NCBI RefSeq assembly: GCF_034929435.1
Contig: NZ_JAYFUM010000030.1
Span: forward strand, 1-64,000
DNA length: 64,000 bases
Direction of reading: 5' to 3'
Source: Arcicella rigui
Lineage (GTDB): Bacteria > Bacteroidota > Bacteroidia > Cytophagales > Spirosomataceae
Numbering within the stretch: the stretch's first letter is position 1; the number at the start of each line of letters is the position of its first letter. Shown here piece after piece: positions 47,300 through 56,200 of the stretch. The notes under the pieces are model-generated. The model was not told the DNA's origin. It ran no database searches and saw only the letters and a list, made by a program, of their open reading frames with translations. The position numbers and the translations under genes were made by a program.

Positions 47300-47337
47300 A
47301 GGTAAATAATATGATTCATTTAATAAATAATATGAAA

Positions 47338-47353
47338 TTACTTTGCAAAGTAA
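47338..47353. promoter_or_regulatory. 16-bp perfect palindrome at the xus promoter
   Basis: ttactttgcaaagtaa is a perfect palindrome covering the presumed -7 region (minus strand TTACTTTG, one base from TAnnTTTG) of operator copy 2. The other two operator copies have the half ttactttac without the palindromic extension, so it may be specific to this operon or chance. Confidence 0.45.
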
Positions 47354-47455
47354 GGTAATGGCTCAAAAATAGATTAGCACTAATCACTAAAACTATATTA
47401 CAAATGTTCAGTAATCTGAGAAAGTGTCTATTTAACACTATTATTATTTAATAAA
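47345..47455 (-). promoter_or_regulatory. Shared xylan operator/promoter module, copy 2 (xus operon)
   Basis: Plus-strand landmarks are gcaaagtaag (47345), gcac (47377-47380), caaatgttca (47401-47410) and ttattatttaataaag (47441). They lie 0, 32, 56 and 96 bp from the module start, exactly as in copies 1 and 3. The block around gcac and the distal block are the most diverged of the three copies, while caaatgttca is identical. The xusA start is 46 bp downstream on the minus strand. Confidence 0.8.
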
Positions 47456-47688
47456 GTGAGTTTATTGAAAATTTCAAGATAAAAATGGACTATGTTTATA
47501 CGTGCTAAATGATATTTAGAAAGTTCTCTTTCTTTCTAACCTGTACTCAACTGACTGTAAAAAGATGGAAATTGTAGCCTTAAATCTCATGTGAAATACC
47601 TGATTTGCTACAATACTTTTGTGCTATACCAATAGCAAGAAGAATAGTGAGGGCTTGGGGAATTGTGTAGTGGCTAATGGTCAAAAAT

Positions 47689-47752
47689 AAAAATTGGCTG
47701 ATTTTTAAATCCCATGCTTTTAGCGATAGTATTTAAAAATCAACCAATTTTT
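47689..47752 (-). terminator. Long 22-bp stem hairpin, distal terminator of the susC-susD operon
   Basis: Arms at 47689-47710 and 47731-47752 pair over 22 bp with one mismatch around a 20-base loop. In the minus-strand RNA the stem is followed by a U-rich tail (tttttatttttga counting the end of the arm), which suits a terminator of the operon ending at 47854. Confidence 0.7.
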
Positions 47753-47806
47753 TGTTTTAAATAGATTTAGGGCTTCCTTTTATAAGCAATTATTCATCCT
47801 ATGGTA

Positions 47807-47843
47807 AATGCTGGCAATAGTACAAAGAGCTATTGCCAGCATT
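47807..47843 (-). terminator. 14-bp stem hairpin 11 bp after the susD stop
   Basis: aatgctggcaatag (47807-47820) and ctattgccagcatt (47830-47843) are perfectly complementary with a 9-base loop. On the + strand it is followed by a T-run, but no + strand gene precedes it. On the minus strand it immediately follows the susD gene and would protect the mRNA 3' end or act with the longer hairpin further on. Confidence 0.6.
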
Positions 47844-47853
47844 TTTTGTTTAA

Positions 47854-49665
47854 TTAATATCCCGGATTTTGTGTAAATGGTGGGCCTTCAACAGTACGGT
47901 CAATTTCAGACTGAGGAATTGGTCTCAAAATATGGAAGTCTTGAACATAAGGAGCAGCTTCTTTATTCCAAAGCTTAATGCGTCTTACCAAAGATTTTGT
48001 ACGTACCAAATCTTGGTTTCTCATCCATTCGCCAAATAATTCACGGCTTCTTTCATCCAAAATAAAGTCAATCGTTACGTCTGATTCTTTTATTAACATC
48101 GCTTCGGCGGCAGCAGCATTTTGAGCTGGCGTGTTCGTCTTGCGATAAGCCGCACGTTGACGAATGACATTCAACAATTCAGCCGCTTTTGCTTTATTGC
48201 CAGCTTGAAGATAAGCTTCTGCTCCTACAAGATATACTTCTGCAAAACGAGTAATGACAACTGGACGAGTGGAAGGGTCATTAAAATTACTTCCACGACT
48301 TGGATCCATGTGTTTTTTGATAGCAGGGAAAACGTCCGCTTTCCAAAGACTTGGCGGAACTACAATACCTTTAAATGGTCTTGTTCCAACGAATTGTGGA
48401 GCACCCGGTACTTCAAAGTCTGGCAACCAAACGGCAGTATCAACACCAATTTGTGTGGTATAACTGATACCTCTTTTATTATTTGCCGCTGTTGCAGTAT
48501 TGGTAATTGATTGATTCGAAATATAAACTGTATAAAAAGTATTGGCAAATCTTGAATCAACATCTCTTTTCACAAAAGCTTGGTCGAGGAAATAGTTTTT
48601 TCCTGCAACTTCGCCAGTAGTTTGTTTTACGCTATTTGGACGAATACGTTGATAAGGACGACCATAATACGAATCACGAACCATTAAAGAAGTACCCGAA
48701 TTTACCAATACTCCGTTGGCATTAACGATTGAGTTAACGCCACTGTTGTTCGGATAATTCCAGTTGGTGAACCACGGTGTAAGGTTTTGTGCTGCACCGC
48801 CACTTGCACCACCACCCACAGAGTAGTAGCCAAATTTTGCATCATTTGAATGGTCACTTACAAACATGGTTTCTTTACCATAATCATTGGCAGGCACGAA
48901 AGCATCGCCAAAGTCTTGCCACAAATCCAAACCATAGGTTGCTTTATTAGCAATAATATCACTTGAAATTTTGGCAGCTTCCGTAAAATCCGCTTGTGAA
49001 TTGGTCAACCAACCACGAGTAAGATATGCTTTCGCCAAGAAGAAAAGGGCAACAGGTTTGGTGGCTGCTTTTCCTAAAAATGGAGCAGTTGGTTTATCTG
49101 GCAAATCGGCCGCCGCTTCTGTAAAATCTTTAATGATTAATTTATACACTTCAGAGGCTGGGTCTCTTTTGGCAGCTTGAGAAGGTACAGTGATAAATTC
49201 TGTATGCAAAGGCACATCTCCCCAAGTCTGAACCAAGTAGAAATACCAAAACGCTCTTAAAAATTTGGCTTGTGCCAAGTATTGTTTTTTGGTTGCTTCG
49301 GGTAAATCAATGCTCTGCCCAAACTTCAATACACCATTGATGGTATTCACACAAGTAAAGGCTGTTCCCCAAGCCGAACCAAAGTTTGTACCGTTCAAGC
49401 CATTGAAAGTATGAATAGGCCCACCGCCACTACTTGCTCCTTGAATAAATTCATCTGTTCCTGCTTGCATTTCAGAAGAAAAACCTTCCGTTCCCCATTG
49501 GTTACGGATTTCGTTATACACCCCTGCAATTCCGCCAAGTACACCTGCTGGGCTATTGAAATAGGAAGGTACAATTTGCGATTGAGGTTTTTCTTCAAGT
49601 ATTTTTTCACAACCTAAACTTAAAAATAAAGTACAGGCGAGTATGGATATTTTTATTTTTTTCAT
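47854..49665 (-). CDS. SusD-like glycan-binding lipoprotein (pair 4)
   Basis: 603 residues from the ATG at 49665 (MKKIKISILACTLFLSLGCEKILEEKPQ, lipidated Cys19). A start at 49680 that overlaps the susC stop as TAATG is also possible and would couple translation. It has SusD helices (FLRAFWYFYLVQTWGDVPLHTEFI) and the C-terminal DERSRELFGEWMRNQDLVRTK and PIPQSEIDRT...NPGY. This pair lies next to the replication end of the locus and has its own operator copy through its susC. Confidence 0.94.
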   Translation of the reverse strand: MKKIKISILACTLFLSLGCEKILEEKPQSQIVPSYFNSPAGVLGGIAGVYNEIRNQWGTEGFSSEMQAGTDEFIQGASSGGGPIHTFNGLNGTNFGSAWGTAFTCVNTINGVLKFGQSIDLPEATKKQYLAQAKFLRAFWYFYLVQTWGDVPLHTEFITVPSQAAKRDPASEVYKLIIKDFTEAAADLPDKPTAPFLGKAATKPVALFFLAKAYLTRGWLTNSQADFTEAAKISSDIIANKATYGLDLWQDFGDAFVPANDYGKETMFVSDHSNDAKFGYYSVGGGASGGAAQNLTPWFTNWNYPNNSGVNSIVNANGVLVNSGTSLMVRDSYYGRPYQRIRPNSVKQTTGEVAGKNYFLDQAFVKRDVDSRFANTFYTVYISNQSITNTATAANNKRGISYTTQIGVDTAVWLPDFEVPGAPQFVGTRPFKGIVVPPSLWKADVFPAIKKHMDPSRGSNFNDPSTRPVVITRFAEVYLVGAEAYLQAGNKAKAAELLNVIRQRAAYRKTNTPAQNAAAAEAMLIKESDVTIDFILDERSRELFGEWMRNQDLVRTKSLVRRIKLWNKEAAPYVQDFHILRPIPQSEIDRTVEGPPFTQNPGY

Positions 49666-49679
49666 ATTCTTAGCTAACA

Positions 49680-52600
49680 TTAAAATTTGAGATTTACACC
49701 TAAAGTAAACTGACGTACTGGCGGATTATTTAGGTTTACACTGATTACACGGTTGAAATTACCGCCTTGGATGGTGTTTCCATATCCGTTTCCTTCTGGG
49801 TCGATAGCCAGTTTGTCTCTAACTAATGGCGAATAAAGGATAAATGGATTAGTCGTATTCAAATAAATACGAGCCGAGCTAATGCCCATTCTGCTAAGTA
49901 CTTTGGTTGGGATAGTATAGCCCAAATTGATGCTTCGTACTTTGATGAATGAACCATCTTGGTATTGTGTTGTTGAAGTAAAGTCTCTTACGCCACCACC
50001 TGCGTTGGGTCTTGGGAAAGCATTGGTTGGGTTATCAGTTGTCCAATAATCCATTACCAATTGGTTTGAACGACCTTGGTTAAGGAATCCAAAACCTGAA
50101 CCACCGCCTGATGTTCCAGCCAAATATGGAACTAATACTTTCATTCCCATACGTGCGTAAGTAACGATTGATAAATCAAAACCTTTGAAAGACAATCGGT
50201 TCGTAAAGCCTCCCTCCCATTGTGGTTGGAAGTTTCCGATAACTTTACGGTCATTAGCATCAATTTTACCATTGCCATCAACGTCTTCTACTCTGATTTC
50301 TCCGGGTACTTGTACTGGCGAAGTTTGTTTGGCTAAAGTACCGTCGTCTTTGTCAGATTGTTGCCAAATACCGATTTTGTTATAATCATAAATAACCGTT
50401 AGAGGCTCTCCGACAAACCAGAAGTTTCCTTTGTTATCCAATTCAGTAGGAGTAGTAAGTTGCGTGATTTTTTCACGGTTAAAGAAATAAGTAAGGTCTG
50501 AACTCCAATTGAATCCATTTTTATTTCTGATAATGTCAAAAGTCAACGATGACTCAAAACCACTACCTTCTGTTTTACCTAAATTTTTCAATGCCGAACC
50601 CGCACCATTACTCTGAGGAAGGTTTACTGAAAGCAAAATATCTTTAGTATTTTGTTTATAAATATCAAAAGAACCAGTGATACGGTTATCCAATAAACCG
50701 ATTTCTAAACCAAAATCAGACTGAGCCGTAGATTGCCAACCTAAATCACTTGCAGGCAAACTTGTTACGGTATAAGCAAGAGCCTGACCAGCCGTAGTAG
50801 TACCAAAATTGTAATAGCCAGACGATAAAGCTCCCAAAGTAGCATAAGCTCCAACGTTACGGTTTCCAGAAATACCCCAACCACCTCTTAATTTCAAATT
50901 AGAAATAAAAGTAAGTTCTTTCATAAATGCTTCATCAATGATATTCCAACTTAAACCAATCGCTGGATAATTGAAGTACTGATTTCCTGGCGATAAAGTA
51001 GAAGAACCATCTCTACGGAAAGTAGCCGTCAAAGTATATTTATCATTGAAAGTATAGTTCAAACGTGCCATGTACGAGAGTAAACCCGTTCTTGAGAAAG
51101 CATTACCAAAACTGGTATTGGCAGTCACTACGCCTGAGGCTAAAGCAAAGTTTCCTGTTTTGATATAATCTGCTGGTACACCTTTTACATTAAAATTACT
51201 TCCTAAACTGTGGTTTTGTGTCACCTCGTACAAAGCTGTAAAACCTACTTTATGTTTTTGGGCAAATACTTTATCGTAGTACAATAAGTGCTGAAAGTTC
51301 ACATCCCAATATTCGGTGTTTCTAATATCTGCACTTGATACACTTTGGTCTGTTCCTGTATTCACAAAAGTATTTGGTGGGGAATAACCATTAAAATGTA
51401 CTTGGCTAAAGTTTAAACCTGCATTGAAACGATATTTCAATCCATCCAAAATGTTTACTTCTGCATACAAACTGTTGAAAGTTCTCAGCGAACGCTCATT
51501 TGAAAGAATGTCATCTCCACGAGAAATCAAGGTTAATGGGCTAACCGCCTGAGCTTCGATAGTTCCTTTTTTAGGGTTCAAGTTTACCGTTCCATCCGCA
51601 TTATAAGGTAAAACCAGAGGAGAAAGACGAACTAATTCTGTTGGAATTCCCCCTCCCGCAGGGTCATTTCTGTGTGTTAGTGTATTGATGGTATTCAAAC
51701 CAATTTTCACGTGCTTTCCAATTTTCTGGTCTATGGTGGCACGGATAGTCATACGGTCAAAATTTTGGTTTGGCAAAATCCCCGTTTCGTTGAAATAGCC
51801 AATGCCCATACCGTATTGTGTATTTTCTACCCCACCTTGTAAACCAAGTTGATGACTGGTATTAAAGCCTTGTTTGTACAATAAGCTTTGCCAGTCGGTT
51901 GAAACACCAGCCGCCAAATTTGCTTTTTCCTCTTCTGTCAAAGGATACGCCGTTGTACCTGCTCCTTGCGTATTATAAGCGGCAGATAATTCTTTGAATT
52001 TAGCATATTGCTCGCCATTCATTACGTTGTATTTTCCCATCATGTTTGTAATTCCATGATAGCCATCGTAAGTAAATACAGGCTTACCAATTTTTCCTCT
52101 TTTGGTGGTTACAAGAATAACACCCCCTGCCCCACGTGAACCATAAATGGCAGTTGCAGAAGCGTCTTTAAGAATTTCGATATTTGAAATATCATCAGGG
52201 TTGATGTCGTTCAAACCGCCATAAGGAATACCATCTACTACTACCAAAGGGCCGTCGAGTCCGTCGCCGTTTCCTGTGGTCAATGAGCGGTTACCACGAA
52301 TACGAATTGAGGCTTGGCTTCCCGGCGTAGAGCCATTACTTACAATAGATACCCCTGCGGCTCTACCTTTTAATGAATTTAAAAGGTTGGGGGCTGGTAC
52401 TTCTTTGAGGGTAGCTTCTGTTACAGATACCACCGAACCAGTAATGTCTCTTTTCTTTTGCGTACCATAACCCACTACGATTACTTCTCCCAACTCACGG
52501 GTATCAGTAAGTAATACAACGTCAATGGTCGTTTTATTTCCAACCACTATTTCTTGTTTTACATAACCAATACTTGATACAACAATCGTAGCATTTTTAG

Positions 52601-52829
52601 GTAAATTATTGATAGAATACTCTCCATTACTGTTTGCTACTGTACCGATATTTGTACCTTTAACCAACACCGAAGCACCGGGCAATTCTTTTCCTGCATC
52701 CGTAGTAATACGCCCTTTTAGGGTTTGAGCGATGGTACTAAAGCTGGAAATTGATAAAAGTAGCATGCACCATACCAGAAAATATGGGACACTCCTCCGT
52801 TGAAAAAGACGATAGTTGAATTTTTTCAT
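49680..52829 (-). CDS. SusC-like TonB-dependent transporter (pair 4)
   Basis: 1049-residue outer-membrane transporter with an extended signal peptide (MKKFNYRLFQRRSVPYFLVWCMLLLSISSFSTIAQ). It has a regulatory-like sandwich (LKGRITTDAGKELPGASVLVKG), the SusC motif GEVIVVGYGTQKKRD, the plug (GPLVVVDGIPYGGLND, LKDASATAIYGSRGAGGVILVTTKRG) and a barrel ending in QFTLGVNLKF. It is first gene of a two-gene operon behind operator copy 3. Together with the Xus pairs it gives three transport systems under what looks like one control signal, perhaps for oligomers of different decoration. Confidence 0.95.
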   Translation of the reverse strand: MKKFNYRLFQRRSVPYFLVWCMLLLSISSFSTIAQTLKGRITTDAGKELPGASVLVKGTNIGTVANSNGEYSINNLPKNATIVVSSIGYVKQEIVVGNKTTIDVVLLTDTRELGEVIVVGYGTQKKRDITGSVVSVTEATLKEVPAPNLLNSLKGRAAGVSIVSNGSTPGSQASIRIRGNRSLTTGNGDGLDGPLVVVDGIPYGGLNDINPDDISNIEILKDASATAIYGSRGAGGVILVTTKRGKIGKPVFTYDGYHGITNMMGKYNVMNGEQYAKFKELSAAYNTQGAGTTAYPLTEEEKANLAAGVSTDWQSLLYKQGFNTSHQLGLQGGVENTQYGMGIGYFNETGILPNQNFDRMTIRATIDQKIGKHVKIGLNTINTLTHRNDPAGGGIPTELVRLSPLVLPYNADGTVNLNPKKGTIEAQAVSPLTLISRGDDILSNERSLRTFNSLYAEVNILDGLKYRFNAGLNFSQVHFNGYSPPNTFVNTGTDQSVSSADIRNTEYWDVNFQHLLYYDKVFAQKHKVGFTALYEVTQNHSLGSNFNVKGVPADYIKTGNFALASGVVTANTSFGNAFSRTGLLSYMARLNYTFNDKYTLTATFRRDGSSTLSPGNQYFNYPAIGLSWNIIDEAFMKELTFISNLKLRGGWGISGNRNVGAYATLGALSSGYYNFGTTTAGQALAYTVTSLPASDLGWQSTAQSDFGLEIGLLDNRITGSFDIYKQNTKDILLSVNLPQSNGAGSALKNLGKTEGSGFESSLTFDIIRNKNGFNWSSDLTYFFNREKITQLTTPTELDNKGNFWFVGEPLTVIYDYNKIGIWQQSDKDDGTLAKQTSPVQVPGEIRVEDVDGNGKIDANDRKVIGNFQPQWEGGFTNRLSFKGFDLSIVTYARMGMKVLVPYLAGTSGGGSGFGFLNQGRSNQLVMDYWTTDNPTNAFPRPNAGGGVRDFTSTTQYQDGSFIKVRSINLGYTIPTKVLSRMGISSARIYLNTTNPFILYSPLVRDKLAIDPEGNGYGNTIQGGNFNRVISVNLNNPPVRQFTLGVNLKF

Positions 52830-52898
52830 AAGACTGTTAAATATGATTGTTTTAATAAATTATTTAATCTTCCTGATACAGAAGGCTTTTTTGACGGC

Positions 52899-53009
52899 GT
52901 AAAGTAAGTGCATGCGAAAAAAATTGTACGGCACATATTATCAAATCTGATTCACAAATGTTCAATCAACATAAAATCGTCAAATCGGCACAATTAATAT
53001 TACAAAAAG
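52899..53009 (-). promoter_or_regulatory. Shared xylan operator/promoter module, copy 3 (susC-susD pair 4)
   Basis: Plus-strand landmarks gtaaagtaag (52899), gcac (52931-52934), caaatgttca (52955-52964) and taatattacaaaaag (52995-53009) are at the same 0/32/56/96-bp offsets as in the other two copies. The distal block is identical to copy 1 over 15 bp. The gene start is 70 bp downstream on the minus strand. Confidence 0.8.
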
Positions 53010-53231
53010 TGAGTGCTAAGCGTACCGAAGGAGTACAAAAGCAGGTGAAAAAGGGATAAAAAATCGAAAAATTGATTTTGTTTAAGTTTTTCTTTTTTAT
53101 GTGATAAAGAAAAAATGAAGGTATTATGATTGGAAATAGTAGGGCTGATGACGCTCGACAAAGCTCATTTAAGCTTTTCTAAGCCTAAAAATCATCTTTA
53201 CATTTAGTGATAATTCTATGGTAAAATAAAA

Positions 53232-53262
53232 ATACCGTAGCTTTTTTACTTAGCTACGGTAT
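53232..53262 (-). terminator. Rho-independent terminator of the second HTCS gene
   Basis: ataccgtagct (53232-53242) and agctacggtat (53252-53262) form a perfect 11-bp stem with a 9-base loop. In the minus-strand RNA it is followed by uuuuauuuuac, a good U-tract. It begins 12 bp past the regulator stop. Confidence 0.85.
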
Positions 53263-53273
53263 CTGAATATTCC

Positions 53274-56200
53274 TTAATGTGGCATTGGCTCTTCTATATG
53301 GCTGCCAATTTTTGCAGGGTCTCTTTTCAAAAGTATGTATTCAGAAGGCGAAACATTATACTTTGCTTTGAAGGCTCTTGTAAAATAATTGGGATTAGAA
53401 AAACCTACTTCATAACCAATATGTGAAATTTTCATGTCGGTTTTTTCTAAGAGCATCGCCGCCCGCTTGAGCTTCACCGAACGGACAAATTCTACGGGCG
53501 TTTCACCTGTCAAACTCAAAATTTTACTGTACAGTGTTCCTCGGCTTGTATTCATTTTTTTACTGAGTTCAATTACCGATAAATCTGGATTACTGATGTG
53601 ATCTTCTACAAACTGCGTAACTTTCAATAAATACTTTTCATCTTCTGACATAAATTCCATTGTTGGAATTTCAATATTGATTTGTTTGCTATAAGTATCT
53701 TTAAATGTACTGTTCAGATTCAATAAATTATTGATTTTTACATTCAATAATTGAAAACTGAAGGGTTTCGTTAAATAATCGTTTGCTCCAGTTTGTAAGC
53801 CATTCAATTGGTCCACTTCTTCGGATAAAACCGTCAGTAATATTACAGGAATATGTTTGGTTCGGTTGTCGCTCTTGAGTTTTTTCAGTAAAGCGATTCC
53901 GTCCATATTGGGCATATTTACGTCGCTTACGATAATGGCAGGATGTGCCGAAAGGGCTCTTTGCCAACCTTGTTTTCCGTCCGAAGCCTCTACAATTCTG
54001 TACTTATCTTTTAAATTATCTCTCAAGTAAGTTCTAATATCTTCACTGTCATCTACTAATAAAACCGTCGGTTTTTCGATTTTAGCCATTTCGTTCGATA
54101 CTTCTTCTGTCGATTCTATTTGCTTTTTCTTTTCTTGTACTGTCAATGAAGTACGCAAGCCTTCGCTTTGCTTTTTTTCGAGCAAAGGTAAAATAACGGT
54201 AAAGACACTGCCTTCACCTTCTTCGCTACTGACATTAATTGTACCGCCGTGTAGCTTTACAAATTCCTGCGTAATTGAAAGCCCAATGCCACTGCCTTGG
54301 TTGAGAATATGAGCTTTGTCGTTTACCTGATAAAATCTATCAAATATTTTATCCAAAACCTCTGCCGATAAACCAACACCTGTATCTCCGATAATTAGTT
54401 TGATACCATTTTCAGCATCTGGTTCGATATGAAAATACACGCTTCCGTTTTGGTTGGTAAACTTAATGGCGTTCGACAACAAATTAAGTAAAATACGTTC
54501 TACTTTATCTTTGTCGAAAACCGTATAAAACTCATTGATTGAACTAAAAAAATCAAGATGGATGTGCTTACGCTCTGATATATACTTAAAGGAATCGAAT
54601 ATCTCTCTGGCAACTGAAACTAAGTCTCCTTCCGAAAGATTCAGTTTCAATTCGTTCTCTTGAATCTTTCGTAAATCCAATAATTGATTGACAATATTTA
54701 AAAGTCTTTTGGCATTTCTGTTAATCAAATTCAAGGTTTCTACTTTTTCTGTACTTTTTTCTTTCGATAAAAGGCTTTCAATTGGATTTAAAATCAGCGT
54801 CAATGGCGTTTTTAATTCATGACTGAGATTGGTCAAAAACTTAATTTTGAGTTGCTCCAATTCCATTTTTCGCTCGGCTTCGGTTCGTTCTTTTTCGATG
54901 AGATGTTTTATCTCAAGGCGTTCTTGTGCCAAAGCAAATTCATTTCTTAGTTTCTCTATTGCCCTTCTACGCAATGTCCAGAAAATCATTATCAAAATCA
55001 GCACATAAGCAATATAGGCATAATAAGTACGCCAAAAAGGTGGGTGAACGATAATCTCAATAACCTTTTCGGGTGTGTGCCAAGAGCTGTCTTCACTTTT
55101 GGCTTTGAGCCTGAATTTATAAGCTCCGGGGTCTAAATTGGTGTAAACAGCCGTCGTAACAGTTCCGACTTTATTCCAATCTTTATCAAAACCCTCAAGC
55201 ATATAAGTATATTGATTTTCCTGCGGGGCGGTATAATTCAAGGCTACAAAATCTAATGAAAAATTCTGTTTGTAGCTCAAGTCAATTTTTTTCGCCAGCG
55301 AAATGGGTTCTGTAATTTCTGTATTTTCAACTGGATTTACGCTTTTGTTGCCAATTTTTAAATCTGTAAATACCAATGTTGGCGTATTTCTATTCTGATT
55401 GAGGTATTTGGGATTAAAATAATTGAAGCCTTCGTTTCCGCCAAAATACATTTCTCCCGTACTGGTTTTTAGTCCAGCACCGAAATTAAAATTACTTTGC
55501 TGAATGCCATTATGATAAGTATAATTCTTAAATATCTTTTTTTGTGGGTCAAAAACGCTGATACCTTTATTATTACTTACCCATAATTTACCCGATTCGT
55601 CTTCTAAAATTTTACAAATTACTTCATTTGAAAGCAGGTTTTTTACACTGTATTGGCGAAAGTTTTGACTTTTCGCATCAAAAAGGCATAATCCGCCACC
55701 CATCACTCCTACCCAGATTTGCCCCTTTTTATCGCAATGAATCGCCAAAATCATGTCAAATGGCAAATGGCTATTGTCATGATTAAATATTTTCAGTTGT
55801 TTTTCGTTTGGATTATAAATCGTCAATCCACTTCCATTCGTTCCTATCCATAAGTTTCCTTTGAAGTCTATTTCAATAGTGGTGATATAACCATTTTTTA
55901 AAGTACTCCTTGCTTGGTTTTGGTAAAAAATACGGCTAAAATGCAGTAATTCTCCTGTTTTGATATTGTACTTGTACAGCCCTTTTCCATTTGTTCCTAT
56001 CCAAATATTTCCTTGTTTATCGGCTTTTAGGCAATTTATCGGAACGCTGGTAGCATCTGTATTACTTTTTGGAATACGAATATTTTTGGTGGTATTCGTC
56101 CGCAAATCTTTGATGTACAATCCATACAAATAAGTACCTATCCAAAGGGTATTTTCCGAACGTTCCAAAGACAAAATAATGCCTTTGTTTGCGTCCATGC

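Larger units (their letters stand above)
47300..47853. other. Intergenic region between two SusC/SusD operons
   Basis: No gene is visible. It holds the operator/promoter module of the xus operon (47345-47455), two strong hairpins ending the upstream susC-susD operon (47689-47752, 47807-47843), and about 230 bp of AT-rich DNA (47456-47688) in which I see nothing. Confidence 0.7.
52830..53273. other. Intergenic region with operator copy 3 and regulator terminator
   Basis: This gap contains no gene. It holds the shared operator/promoter module (52899-53009) for the susC-susD operon to the left and the terminator (53232-53262) of the second HTCS gene. The DNA between 53010 and 53231 shows nothing I can name. 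Confidence 0.7.

Noticed and set aside
47807..47843. + strand terminator with T-run
   Set aside because: The T-run fits + strand termination, but there is no + strand transcription unit ahead of it; read as the 3' end of the minus-strand operon instead.
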